Assembly: GCA_963746805.1 (NCBI GenBank)
Contig: CAVVCQ010000001.1
Span: forward strand, 744,001-808,000
Reading direction: 5' to 3'
Source: DATHTC01 sp963746805
GTDB taxonomy: Bacteria > Actinomycetota > Thermoleophilia > Gaiellales > Gaiellaceae
Length of the DNA stretch: 64,000 bases
Shown here: positions 26,269-34,531 of the stretch, piece by piece
Position numbering within the stretch: the stretch's first letter is position 1
Layout of the letters: every line of letters starts with the position of its first letter
Notes under the pieces: model-generated
The model's input: only the letters and a program-made list of their open reading frames with translations
What the model was told of the DNA's origin: nothing
Databases searched by the model: none
Translations under genes and position numbers: made by a program

Positions 26269-26971
26269 CCGGGTCGCGCTCGTCACCGGGGCGGCGGGCG
26301 GCATCGGCGCGGCGATCGCCGCCCGCCTCGCCTCGGACGGCTGGACGGTGCACGGCGTCGACGTCGACGACGGCGACCTCACCACGCGGGAGGGGAACCG
26401 CGCCGTCGTCGACGCGGCGCTCGCGAAGCACGGGCGGCTCGACGCCGTGGTCGCGAACGCCGGCTTCCAGCACGTGGCGCCGGTGGCCGAGTTCCCGGAG
26501 GAGCGCTGGGACGCGCTGCTCGCGCTGCTCCTCACGAGCCCGTTCCTGCTCGCGAAGTACGCCTGGGAGGCGCTGCGCGAGAGCGGCGACGGGCGCTTCC
26601 TCGTGATCGCATCGGTGCACGGGCTCGCCGCGTCGCCGTTCAAGGCCGGGTACGTGGCGGCGAAACACGGCGTGCTCGGGCTCGTGAAGGTGCTCGCGCT
26701 CGAGGGCGCGCCGGTCGGGATCTCGGCGGCCGCGATCTGCCCCGCGTACGTGCGCACGCCGCTCGTCGAGGCGCAGGTCGCGGCGCAGGCGGAGGCGCAC
26801 GGGCTGCCGAAGGAGCGGGTGCTCGAGGAGGTGCTGCTCGCACCGCAGGCGGTGAAGCGGCTGCTCGAGCCCGAGGAGGTCGCGGCTGCCGCGGCGTTCG
26901 CGCTCGGTCCCGACGGGCGGGCGCTCACGGGTGCGCCGCTCGTGCTCGACCTCGGCTGGTCGGCACGCTAG
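26252..26971 (+). CDS. bdhA: 3-hydroxybutyrate dehydrogenase (SDR family)
   Basis: 239 residues. Short-chain dehydrogenase with VTGAAGGIGAA (cofactor loop), VVANAGFQHVAPVAEFPEERWD, catalytic Ser in IASVHGLAASPFKAGYVAAKHG (Tyr and Lys YVAAK), and ICPAYVRTPLVEAQV. The NAGFQHV...FPEE(R)WD and HGL(A)ASPFK(A)GYVAAKHG signatures are those of R-3-hydroxybutyrate dehydrogenases, which convert 3-hydroxybutyrate to acetoacetate with NAD+. TTG 26252 is the only upstream start that keeps the GSRVALVTG N-terminus; it overlaps the lipase gene by 17 bp. Last gene of the long operon; a palindrome follows at 26987-27030. Confidence 0.85.
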   Translation: MAGRGSRVALVTGAAGGIGAAIAARLASDGWTVHGVDVDDGDLTTREGNRAVVDAALAKHGRLDAVVANAGFQHVAPVAEFPEERWDALLALLLTSPFLLAKYAWEALRESGDGRFLVIASVHGLAASPFKAGYVAAKHGVLGLVKVLALEGAPVGISAAAICPAYVRTPLVEAQVAAQAEAHGLPKERVLEEVLLAPQAVKRLLEPEEVAAAAAFALGPDGRALTGAPLVLDLGWSAR

Positions 26972-26986
26972 AGACACAGACGCGTG

Positions 26987-27030
26987 CCGAAATCCGACTT
27001 CGTGGCTCAGAGCCACAAACTCGACTTCGG
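26987..27030. repeat. GTGGCTC-type palindrome, copy 2 (between convergent genes)
   Basis: Core GTGGCTC-A-GAGCCAC at 27002-27016 with arms CCGAAATCCGACTTC and AAACTCGACTTCGG that pair over most of their length. It occupies the space between the stops of the dehydrogenase (26971, plus) and the APH-like gene (27039, minus), so it can serve as a two-way terminator. The same core is found inside two genes elsewhere in the window. Confidence 0.85.
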
Positions 27031-27038
27031 ACTCACGC

Positions 27039-28121
27039 CTACGCACGTTCGGCGACCGCTGCCGCAGCGCGCGCCAGCGCCGGAACGCCCTGCTCGAGCC
27101 CGGGCGCGAAGCGGTTGCCCTCCATCTCGCCGCGCAGCCAGCGCTGGTAGATCGCCTCGCAGAAGACGACGGACTTCCACAGCGCGAGCGCCTCGAACCA
27201 CGGCAGCTCGTCCAGGTTGCGGCCGCTGCGGGCCGCGTAGCGCTCGACGAGCTCGGCGCGCGAGGGGAACCCGGGCCGCGCCGTCACCGGCGAGAGCTGG
27301 AGCGTCCGCTCCGTGGCGCTGCCGTCGGAGTAGGTCGCGAGCAGGTAGCCGACGTCGGTGCGCGGGTCGCCGATCGCGCCCATCTCCCAGTCGAGGACGG
27401 CGAGCACGCGCGCCGGGCTGGCGCGCGAGAGCATCACGTTCCCGAGGCGGAAGTCGCCGTGGACGACCGTGCGCTCGCGCTCCTCGGGGAGGTTCTCCGC
27501 GAGCCAGCGGCCGACGGCGGTGAAGTCCGGGATGTCGCGCGTCGCCGCCGCCTCCCAGAGGCCCGACCAGCGGCGCACCTGGCGCTCGAGGAAGCTGCCC
27601 GGGCGCACGAAGGGCGCGAGCGCAGGGGACGAGACGTCGGCGGCGTGGATCTCGACCAGCGCCTCGACGAGGTCCTCGACCGCGAGGCGACGCTCGTCCT
27701 CGTGCGCCTCGAGCAGCGGCGGCAGGACGTCGGTGACGACGTCGCCGTCGAGGTGCTCCATCACGTAGAAGGGCTGGCCGAGGGCGTCCTCCTCGCACAG
27801 CGCGACGATCCGCGGCACGCGGACGCCGAGCCCGGCGAGCGCCAGCTGCAGGCGCGCCTCGCGGAGCATGTCGTGCGCGGACGGCGGCAGCGGCGGCCGC
27901 GGCGGGCGCCGGAGCACGAGCCGCGCTCCGTCCCGCTCGACGAGGAACGTGACGTTCGAGCTGCCCGCCCCGATCCGGCGCACGGCGGGCGGGCCGCTGC
28001 CGAGCCCGTGCTCGTCGAAGAAGCGCTCGACGTCCTCGAGCACGAGCAGCGGCGGGACGGGCAGCGCGGCCGCCTCGGCGGCGGTCGACACGACGTCCAC
28101 GGCCGCGGGCGAGGCAGTCAC
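27039..28121 (-). CDS. APH-like phosphotransferase (ACAD10/11-type kinase family)
   Basis: 360 residues. Aminoglycoside-phosphotransferase/choline-kinase fold: IGAGSSNVTFLVERDGARLVLRRPP (N-lobe, Lys replaced by Arg in RLVLRRP), catalytic loop VVHGDFRLGNVML with Asp, and metal-binding LDWEMGAIGDPRTDVGYLLA. This subtype is commonly encoded with acyl-CoA dehydrogenases, and the related human ACAD10/11 kinases phosphorylate 4-hydroxyacyl-CoAs; a role in hydroxy-fatty-acid breakdown is therefore plausible. GTG start at 28121. Divergent from aceA, with a 129-bp shared control region. Confidence 0.88.
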   Translation of the reverse strand: MTASPAAVDVVSTAAEAAALPVPPLLVLEDVERFFDEHGLGSGPPAVRRIGAGSSNVTFLVERDGARLVLRRPPRPPLPPSAHDMLREARLQLALAGLGVRVPRIVALCEEDALGQPFYVMEHLDGDVVTDVLPPLLEAHEDERRLAVEDLVEALVEIHAADVSSPALAPFVRPGSFLERQVRRWSGLWEAAATRDIPDFTAVGRWLAENLPEERERTVVHGDFRLGNVMLSRASPARVLAVLDWEMGAIGDPRTDVGYLLATYSDGSATERTLQLSPVTARPGFPSRAELVERYAARSGRNLDELPWFEALALWKSVVFCEAIYQRWLRGEMEGNRFAPGLEQGVPALARAAAAVAERA

Positions 28122-28152
28122 GGGCGCATCTTCCCACGCGGTCGGGGTGCGA

Positions 28153-28240
28153 GGTTGGATCCGAACCTGGCCGTTTGATGGTTTGACGGCCGTCCGGCGG
28201 GCGATCTAGGATCCAACCATACGCAGTTTCGGATCCGAAA
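28153..28240 (+). promoter_or_regulatory. Three GGATCC-centred operators upstream of aceA
   Basis: Site 1 GGTTGGATCCGAACC (28153-28167), site 2 CTAGGATCCAAC (28206-28217) and site 3 TTTCGGATCCGAAA (28227-28240, a perfect 14-bp palindrome). The GGATCC centres are 52 and 22 bp apart, close to whole helical turns (5 and 2). Site 3 runs into the Shine-Dalgarno AAAGGAG and ends 10 bp before the aceA start, so binding there would block expression. GntR/FCD proteins such as VanR recognise ATTGGATCCAAT-type sites, and an FCD regulator is encoded at 31090. Confidence 0.65.
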
Positions 28241-28250
28241 GGAGCGGCCG

Positions 28251-29564
28251 GTGAGCGGTGCGAACGGGAACGGCAGGGCGGAGACGGTGGCGACCCACCT
28301 GCGTGCGCAGTGGGGCGAGGACGAGCGCTGGGACGGGATCGAGCGGCCGTACACGGCCGAGGAGGTCGTGCGTCTGCGCGGCTCCATCCACGTCGACCAC
28401 ACGCTCGCCCGGCTCGGGTCCGAGAAGCTGTGGCGCCTCCTGCACGACGAGCCGTACGTGGCCGCGCTCGGCACGCTCACCGGCGGCCAGGCGGTGCAGA
28501 TGGCGAAGGCCGGGCTGAAGGCGTTCTACCTCTCCGGCTGGCAGGTCGCGGCCGACGCGAGCCAGTCGGGCCAGACCTATCCCGACCAGAGCCTCTACCC
28601 GTCCAACAGCGTGCCGCAGCTCGTCCGCCGGCTGAACAACGCGCTCCTTCGCGCCGACCGCATCGACTTTGCCGAAGACCGGCACGACGTCGACTACGGG
28701 CTGCCGATCGTCGCCGACGCCGAGGCGGGCTTCGGCGGCGCTCTCAACGCATTCGAGCTCATGTCGCAGATGATCGAGTCCGGGGCCGCCGGCGTGCACT
28801 ACGAGGACCAGCTCGCGGCGGAGAAGAAGTGCGGCCACCTCGGCGGGAAGGTGCTCGTCCCGACAGGCCAGTTCCTGCGCACGCTCGCGGCCGCCCGCCT
28901 CGCGGCGGACGTCGCCGGCGTCGCGACCGTGCTCGTCGCCCGCACCGACGCCCTCTCGGCGACCCTGCTGACGAGCGACGTCGACGAGCGCGACCAGCCG
29001 TTCCTGACGGGCGAGCGCACCGCCGAGGGCTTCTTCCGCGTCCAGGACGGGATCGCCGCGCCGATCGCCCGCGCCCTCGCCTACGCGCCGTTCGCGGACG
29101 TCCTCTGGTGCGAGACCTCGACGCCGGACCTCGACGAGGCCGAGCAGTTCGCGGCGGCCGTGCACGAGCGGTTCCCGGGCAAGCTCCTGGCCTACAACTG
29201 CTCGCCGAGCTTCAACTGGCGCAAGCACCTCTCCGACGACCGGATCGCGACGTTCCGCGAGGAGCTCGCGCGGATGGGCTACCGCTACCAGTTCATCACC
29301 CTGGCGGGCTTCCACGCGCTGAACGCCTCCATGTTCGAGCTCGCGCGGGGATACCGTGACGAGGGCATGCCGGCCTACGTCCGCCTCCAGGAGCACGAGT
29401 TCGCCCTCGAGGAGCACGGGTACACCGCGACGCGCCACCAGCGCGAGGTCGGGGCCGGCTGGTTCGACGCGATCGCCACGGCGGTCAGCGGCGGGCAGGC
29501 CTCCACGCTCGCGCTGAAGGGCTCGACCGAGGAGGAGCAGTTCGACGAGGCCGCCCTGGCGTGA
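28251..29564 (+). CDS. aceA: Isocitrate lyase
   Basis: 437 residues. Cleaves isocitrate to succinate and glyoxylate, first step of the glyoxylate bypass. Hallmarks: FYLSGWQVAADAS, LYPSNSVPQLVRR, ADAEAGFGGALNAFELM, the catalytic loop KKCGHLGGKVLVPT with Cys around residue 194, ARTDALSATLLTSD, and YNCSPSFNW. GTG 28251 follows AAAGGAG. Length and N-terminus match actinobacterial ICL1. The stop overlaps the malate synthase GTG start by 4 bp (GTGA). Regulation probably through the GGATCC palindromes in the leader. Confidence 0.97.
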   Translation: MSGANGNGRAETVATHLRAQWGEDERWDGIERPYTAEEVVRLRGSIHVDHTLARLGSEKLWRLLHDEPYVAALGTLTGGQAVQMAKAGLKAFYLSGWQVAADASQSGQTYPDQSLYPSNSVPQLVRRLNNALLRADRIDFAEDRHDVDYGLPIVADAEAGFGGALNAFELMSQMIESGAAGVHYEDQLAAEKKCGHLGGKVLVPTGQFLRTLAAARLAADVAGVATVLVARTDALSATLLTSDVDERDQPFLTGERTAEGFFRVQDGIAAPIARALAYAPFADVLWCETSTPDLDEAEQFAAAVHERFPGKLLAYNCSPSFNWRKHLSDDRIATFREELARMGYRYQFITLAGFHALNASMFELARGYRDEGMPAYVRLQEHEFALEEHGYTATRHQREVGAGWFDAIATAVSGGQASTLALKGSTEEEQFDEAALA

Positions 29565-31093
29565 CCTCGATCACCGTCCCCGACGGCGTCGAGGTCCTCG
29601 CCCCGGCGGACGGTGCCATTCTCGCGCCGGACGCGCTCGCTCTCGTGGCGCGGCTCCAGCGCGAGCTCGGCCCGACGAGAGCGGCGCTCCTCGCGCGACG
29701 GCGGGAGCGCCAGGCCGAGCTGGACGCGGGCGCGAAGCCCGTGTTCCGAGACGACACGCGCGGTATCCGCGAGGCCGACTGGCGCGTCCCGGCCGCCCCG
29801 CCGGGACTCGTGGACCGCCGCGTCGAGATCACCGGCCCGGTCGAGCGCAAGATGATGATCAACGCGCTCAACTCCGGAGCGCGCGTGTTCATGGCGGACT
29901 TCGAGGACGCGTCCTCGCCGACGTGGACGAACGTCGTGGAGGGGCAGCGCAACGTCCGCGACGCGGTGCGTCGCGAGATCGCCCTCGACACGGGGGAGAA
30001 GCAGTACCGCCTGAACGACGAGATCGCGACCCTCGTCATCCGCCCGCGCGGCTGGCACCTCCCCGAGCGGCACCTGCTCGTCGACGGCGAGCCCGTGTCC
30101 GCGTCGCTCTTCGACTTCGGGCTCTGGCTCTGGCACAACGGCGCCGAGCTGCTCGAGCGGGGCTCCGGGCCATACCTCTACCTGCCGAAGCTCGAGTCGC
30201 ACGAGGAGGCGCGGCTCTGGAACGACGCCTTCGAGCTCGCGCAGGACTGGATCGGCATCCCGCGCGGCTCGGTGCGCGCGACCGTCCTGATCGAGACGAT
30301 CCTCGCCGCGTTCGAGATGGAGGAGATCCTGCACGCGCTCGGGCCGCACGCGACCGCGCTCAACGCAGGCCGCTGGGACTACATCTTCTCGGTGATCAAG
30401 AAGTTCCGGGCGCACGAGGACTCGCTGCTCCCGGACCGTGTGCAGGTGACGATGACCGTCCCGTTCATGCGGGCGTACACCGAGCTGCTTGTCCGCACCT
30501 GCCACGGGCGCGGTGCGCATGCGATCGGCGGGATGGCCGCGTTCATCCCCTCACGCCGCGACCCCGAGGTGAACGCGCTCGCGCTCGCGAAGGTGCGCGA
30601 GGACAAGGAGCGGGAGTCCGGCGACGGCTTCGACGGCACCTGGGTCGCGCACCCGGACCTCGTGCCCGTGGCGACCGAAGTCTTCGACGGCGTCCTCGGC
30701 GAGCGCGCGAACCAGGTCGAGCGGCTGCGCGACGACGTCGCGGTCGAGGCGGCGCAGCTGACCGACTTCCGCATCCCGGGCAGCGAGATCACCGACGCCG
30801 GCCTGGCCACGAACGTGTCCGTCGGCGTCCGCTACCTCCACGCGTGGCTGCACGGCACGGGCGCGGCAGCGATCGACAACCTGATGGAGGACGCAGCGAC
30901 GGCCGAGATCTCGCGAGGGCAGGTGTGGCAATGGGTACGGGCCGGTCGCTTCTCGCCCGAGCGGGTGCGGGACGAGATCGCGCCCTGGCGCGACGAGCAC
31001 CCGCAGGCGGCCGAGCTGTTCGAGGGGCTTGCACTCGCGCCGGCGTTCGAGGAATTCCTCACGCTTCCGGCGTACGATCTGCTTCCGGAATGA
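29561..31093 (+). CDS. aceB: Malate synthase A
   Basis: 510 residues. Condenses glyoxylate with acetyl-CoA to malate, second step of the bypass. Type A (about 530 residues) rather than type G by length and motifs: FMADFEDASSPTWTN, VIRPRGWHLPERHLL, YLYLPKLESHEEARLWND, TVLIETILAAFEMEEILH, NAGRWDYIFSVIKK, HAIGGMAAFIPSRRDP, GTWVAHPDLVP. GTG 29561 overlaps aceA, and its TGA overlaps the GntR ATG (ATGA), so aceA-aceB-gntR form one coupled operon. Confidence 0.97.
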   Translation: MTSITVPDGVEVLAPADGAILAPDALALVARLQRELGPTRAALLARRRERQAELDAGAKPVFRDDTRGIREADWRVPAAPPGLVDRRVEITGPVERKMMINALNSGARVFMADFEDASSPTWTNVVEGQRNVRDAVRREIALDTGEKQYRLNDEIATLVIRPRGWHLPERHLLVDGEPVSASLFDFGLWLWHNGAELLERGSGPYLYLPKLESHEEARLWNDAFELAQDWIGIPRGSVRATVLIETILAAFEMEEILHALGPHATALNAGRWDYIFSVIKKFRAHEDSLLPDRVQVTMTVPFMRAYTELLVRTCHGRGAHAIGGMAAFIPSRRDPEVNALALAKVREDKERESGDGFDGTWVAHPDLVPVATEVFDGVLGERANQVERLRDDVAVEAAQLTDFRIPGSEITDAGLATNVSVGVRYLHAWLHGTGAAAIDNLMEDAATAEISRGQVWQWVRAGRFSPERVRDEIAPWRDEHPQAAELFEGLALAPAFEEFLTLPAYDLLPE

Positions 31094-31812
31094 GTCTGGA
31101 GGTCACGAAGGCCGACGAGCTCGCACAGGCGATCGAGCAGAAGATCGTCACGGGCGAGATCGCGCCCGGGACGGTGCTGCGGCAGGAGACGCTGTCGGAG
31201 CAGTACGCCGTCTCGCGGACGCCTGTGCGCGAGGCGCTGCGGCGCCTCGCCGCGCTGGGACTCGTCTCGTTCGAGCCGAACCGCGGCGTGCGCGTGCGCA
31301 CGCTCTCGCGCGAGGATCTCGAGGAGGCGTTCCTCGTCCGGGCCGAGCTCGAGTCGCTGGCGACGGAGCTTGCGGCGGCGCGGATCACGCCGTCGGACGT
31401 CGACGAGCTGATCGCGGCGGAGGAACGGTTCGCGGAGATGACCGAGCGGCTCACGGGCGGGCGCACGCGCGACCTCGAGGAACGCCGCGCCGCGACGTCC
31501 GAATGGGTGCGGGCGAACCACGCCTTCCACGACGTGATCTACCGCGTCGCGGCCGCGCCGATGGTCGAGCGGATTGCGAAGTCGGCGCGCCGCACGTTCT
31601 CCGGGCACGCGGTCTGGGGCCCGGGCGGCTCCGACATCGACGACCTGTACCACCACAACGTGCTCCAGCACCGCGCCATCCGCGAGGCGCTCACGGCCGG
31701 GTCCGCGGCCGGGGCACGGGCGCTCGCGCGCGAACACGTCCTGCACTCGTTCCGGCTGCTCGAGACGGTGCTCTCGCAGGCGGGGCAGCCGCAGCTGCGC
31801 CGATTGGCCTAG
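31090..31812 (+). CDS. GntR family regulator, FCD subfamily
   Basis: 240 residues. N-terminal GntR winged helix (LAQAIEQKIVTGEIAPGTVLRQETLSEQYAVSRTPVREALRRLAALGLVSFEPNRGVRV) and a C-terminal FCD ligand domain (LEEAFLVRAELESLATELAA...ANHAFHDVIYRVA...HRAIREALTAG). The His residues of the FCD metal/ligand site are present (NHAFH, VLQHRAI). Encoded as the third gene of the aceAB operon, so it most likely represses that operon and responds to an organic acid or acyl-CoA. The GGATCC palindromes before aceA are the proposed targets. Confidence 0.9.
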   Translation: MSLEVTKADELAQAIEQKIVTGEIAPGTVLRQETLSEQYAVSRTPVREALRRLAALGLVSFEPNRGVRVRTLSREDLEEAFLVRAELESLATELAAARITPSDVDELIAAEERFAEMTERLTGGRTRDLEERRAATSEWVRANHAFHDVIYRVAAAPMVERIAKSARRTFSGHAVWGPGGSDIDDLYHHNVLQHRAIREALTAGSAAGARALAREHVLHSFRLLETVLSQAGQPQLRRLA

Positions 31813-31843
31813 CCGACCGGCTCCGACGACGTATCCTCGGCCG

Positions 31844-33298
31844 ATGGCGCTCCCGCTCGAGCAGCGCCGCCGGCTGACGCTCACGGCGACGGTCATCGGC
31901 TCGTCGCTCGCGTTCATCGACGCGACGGTCGTGGTCGTGGCGCTCCCGACGATCGAGGAGGACCTCGGCCTCGGCCTCTCCGGGCAGCAGTGGGTGTTCC
32001 TGGCGTACTCGCTCGCGCTCGCCGCGCTCTACCTGCCCGGCGGGGCGATCGGCGACAAGTTCGGCCGGCGGCGGGTGTTCATCGCCGCCGCGGGAGCCTT
32101 CGCGCTCGCGTCGCTCCTCGCCGGGGCAGCGCCGAACGAGGAGGTGCTGCTGCTCGCCCGCGCGCTGCAGGGGGTCGCCGGCGCGTTCCTGACCACGAAC
32201 TCGCTCGCGCTCTTGCGCGCCACGTACGGCGACCAGGCCGGGCGCGCCGTCGGGCTCTGGACCGCGTTCACGAGCGTCGCCACGATCGCCGGACCGCCGG
32301 TCGGCGGGGCGCTCGTGGAATGGGTGTCGTGGCGCTGGATCTTCCTCATCAACCTGCCCCTCGCGGGGCTCGCCGTGATCGCGGCGCAGCTCGGCCGGGG
32401 CGAGGAGGAACGCGCGCAGCTCCGGACGGGGCGGCTCGACATCCCCGGCGCGGTGCTCGTCGCGCTCGGGCTCGGCACGCTCACGTACGGGCTCGTGGAG
32501 GGCGCCGACCGCGGCTTCGCCGAGGTCTGGTGGTCGTTCCTCGTCGGGGCCGTCGCGCTGCTCGCGTTCGTCCTTGTCGAGCGGCGGACGGAGCAGCCGA
32601 TGCTTCCGTTCGAACTGTTCCGGCGCCGCAACTTCGCCGCCGCGAACCTGGAGACGTTCCTCGTCTACGGGGCGCTGTACGGCGTCTTCGTCTACCTGAC
32701 GATCTACGTCCAGGCGCTCGGCTTCACGCCGTTCGAGGCCGGCCTGATCTTCATCCCGACGAGCGTCGTGATGATCCTCCTCGCGGCCCGCTTCGGTGCG
32801 CTCTCCGACCGCATCGGGCCACGGCTGCTCCTCACGGTCGGCCCCGCGCTCGTCGGCTTCGGGACGCTGCTCTACCTGCCGATCACGGAGCGCTCCGACT
32901 TCTGGACGTGGGGGATCGCCGGCCTGCTCGTGTTCGCCGTCGGCCTCGCAGCGCTCGTCGCGCCGATCACCGCGACGGCGCTGAAGTCGGCGCCGACGGA
33001 GTACGCCGGCGTCGCGTCGGCCGTGAACAACACGGTGTCGCGGACCGGCAGCCTCACCTCGGTCGCGGTGATCGGGCTCGTCATCCAGCGGGTCTACGAG
33101 TCGCAGGGCGGGACCGGGACGCCGCTCGAGCTGGGCTCGGAGTCGGCTGCGACCGTGGACGCGTTCCGGGCGGGCATGCTCGTGTCGGCCGCGCTCGCGT
33201 TCGCGGGCGCGATCGTCGCCGTCGCCTGGATCTCGAACCGCGAGGCCCGCGGCGAGGAGGTCAGCGAGCCCGAGCCGGCGACTGCAGCCGGAAGCTGA
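31844..33298 (+). CDS. MFS transporter, DHA2 (EmrB/QacA-like) family
   Basis: 484 residues, 14 predicted TM segments. Proton-coupled exporter of drugs or metabolites. Motif D1 region LAFIDATVVVVALPTIEEDLG, loop 2-3 GAIGDKFGRRRVF (MFS motif A), and motif C-like GPPVGGALVEWVSWRWIFLINLP typical of DHA2. ATG 31844 lies 7 nt after a TATCCT box (31832-31837), so the mRNA is probably leaderless. Its end overlaps the ATP-grasp gene on the other strand by 38 bp. What it exports is unknown. Confidence 0.9.
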   Translation: MALPLEQRRRLTLTATVIGSSLAFIDATVVVVALPTIEEDLGLGLSGQQWVFLAYSLALAALYLPGGAIGDKFGRRRVFIAAAGAFALASLLAGAAPNEEVLLLARALQGVAGAFLTTNSLALLRATYGDQAGRAVGLWTAFTSVATIAGPPVGGALVEWVSWRWIFLINLPLAGLAVIAAQLGRGEEERAQLRTGRLDIPGAVLVALGLGTLTYGLVEGADRGFAEVWWSFLVGAVALLAFVLVERRTEQPMLPFELFRRRNFAAANLETFLVYGALYGVFVYLTIYVQALGFTPFEAGLIFIPTSVVMILLAARFGALSDRIGPRLLLTVGPALVGFGTLLYLPITERSDFWTWGIAGLLVFAVGLAALVAPITATALKSAPTEYAGVASAVNNTVSRTGSLTSVAVIGLVIQRVYESQGGTGTPLELGSESAATVDAFRAGMLVSAALAFAGAIVAVAWISNREARGEEVSEPEPATAAGS

Positions 33299-34439
33299 GG
33301 GCGTCGGCGCGCTCCTTCGCCCGCGCGAGCGCCTGCTCGCGGCTCGCGCCCCGCGCGTAGAGGATCGCGAGCCGGTAGCTCTGCGCGTCGTTCGTCCCCT
33401 GCTCGGACAGGCGCCGGCCCGGTTCGACGAGCACCTCGAGCCCGGGCTCGGGCTGCGGCACGGCCTCGACGAAGGCGTCTTCGAAGCGCCGGACGACGTA
33501 GCTGACGCCGTGACACTCGGGCGCGCCCGCCTGCCACCCCGGGTCGTCGCCGCAGGCGAGCCGGAACAGCGCCTCGTAGGTCGAGCGGCCGTGCGCGGCC
33601 TGGACGAGCGGTGCGAACTGGGAGGCGAGCCGGCCGTTGACCTCGATCAGCGTGACCGGGCCGTCGTCGGGGACGAAGAACTCGACGTTGAAGAACCCGT
33701 CGTCGAAGCCGAGCGCGGGGAGGACCCGCGCGGCCACGTCCCCGAGCTCCGCGAGCCTGTCGGCGGCGAGCCGGGACGGGTACTCGAAGCGCTCGAAGCT
33801 GTTGGTGCCCGGGTACTTCACGGAGTCCGTGACGCCGATCGTGGTCACCCGGCCCTCGCGCGAGAAGCCCTCGAGCGTGACCTCGTCGCCGCTTCGCACC
33901 TCCTCGGCCATGTACCCGCGGACGGCGTCGCCGTCGAGCCCGGCCAGGGCGGCGATCGCGGCGTACCCGGCGCGGTAGTCGTCCCAGCCGGAGAGGCCGT
34001 TGAGCTGTGCCGCCTCGTCCACGCGCCGCGCGTCCTGCGAGAGCCGGCCGACCACGGGCTTGACGAACCACGGCGGGCCGAACGGCGGCGGCTCGGCGCC
34101 GAGCACGGCCCATCGTGGCGTCACCTCCGGCGCGACGCGCTCGTGAACGGCCCGTGACGTCGGCTTGTGCTGGCACGCGAGCAGCGCCTGCGGGCTCGGC
34201 CCCGGGAGCCCCCGCCGCTCGGCGAGGAGCGCGGCGAGCAGCGCCGACCGGTCCTTCGTCGCGACGACGCCGTCGGCCGGCACGCCGTCGGCCTGCGCGA
34301 GGATCGCCTCGGGGGCGATCCGCTCGACTGCGTCGAGGTCCGGCCCGACGGCGTGGACGCGGAACTCCGACTCGAGGCCGGCGGCTGCGACTCCGGCGAG
34401 GTCCCGCGGCTGCGGGCAGAGGAGGATGACGTCTCTCAT
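33261..34439 (-). CDS. ATP-grasp ligase of unknown specificity
   Basis: 392 residues. N-terminal Rossmann-like preATP-grasp part (MRDVILLCPQPRDLAGVAAAGLESEFRVHAVG), central ATP-grasp with PPWFVKPVVGRLSQDARRV (nucleotide-binding Lys), MAEEVRSGDEVTLEGFSREGRV, and metal-binding FFNVEFFVPDDGPVTLIEVNGRLASQF. It is like the carbamoyl-phosphate synthase-large/D-Ala-ligase-type enzymes that make an acyl-phosphate and join an amine. Single gene divergent from the osmoprotectant operon. Substrates cannot be read from sequence. Confidence 0.8.
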   Translation of the reverse strand: MRDVILLCPQPRDLAGVAAAGLESEFRVHAVGPDLDAVERIAPEAILAQADGVPADGVVATKDRSALLAALLAERRGLPGPSPQALLACQHKPTSRAVHERVAPEVTPRWAVLGAEPPPFGPPWFVKPVVGRLSQDARRVDEAAQLNGLSGWDDYRAGYAAIAALAGLDGDAVRGYMAEEVRSGDEVTLEGFSREGRVTTIGVTDSVKYPGTNSFERFEYPSRLAADRLAELGDVAARVLPALGFDDGFFNVEFFVPDDGPVTLIEVNGRLASQFAPLVQAAHGRSTYEALFRLACGDDPGWQAGAPECHGVSYVVRRFEDAFVEAVPQPEPGLEVLVEPGRRLSEQGTNDAQSYRLAILYARGASREQALARAKERADALSFRLQSPARAR

Positions 34440-34531
34440 GGCTCGGCCCGCCGGGCCCGCGAGATGCTACTCGGCGATGCGGAGGCCGTCGAATGCGCCG
34501 GGCACCGGGGGCCGCGTGCCAAGATTCCGTC

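Noticed and set aside
26984..27523. Plus-strand open frame beginning with the palindrome-encoded FVAQSHK
   Set aside because: It is antisense to the APH-like gene; the resemblance to the in-gene repeat peptides comes from the shared palindrome only.
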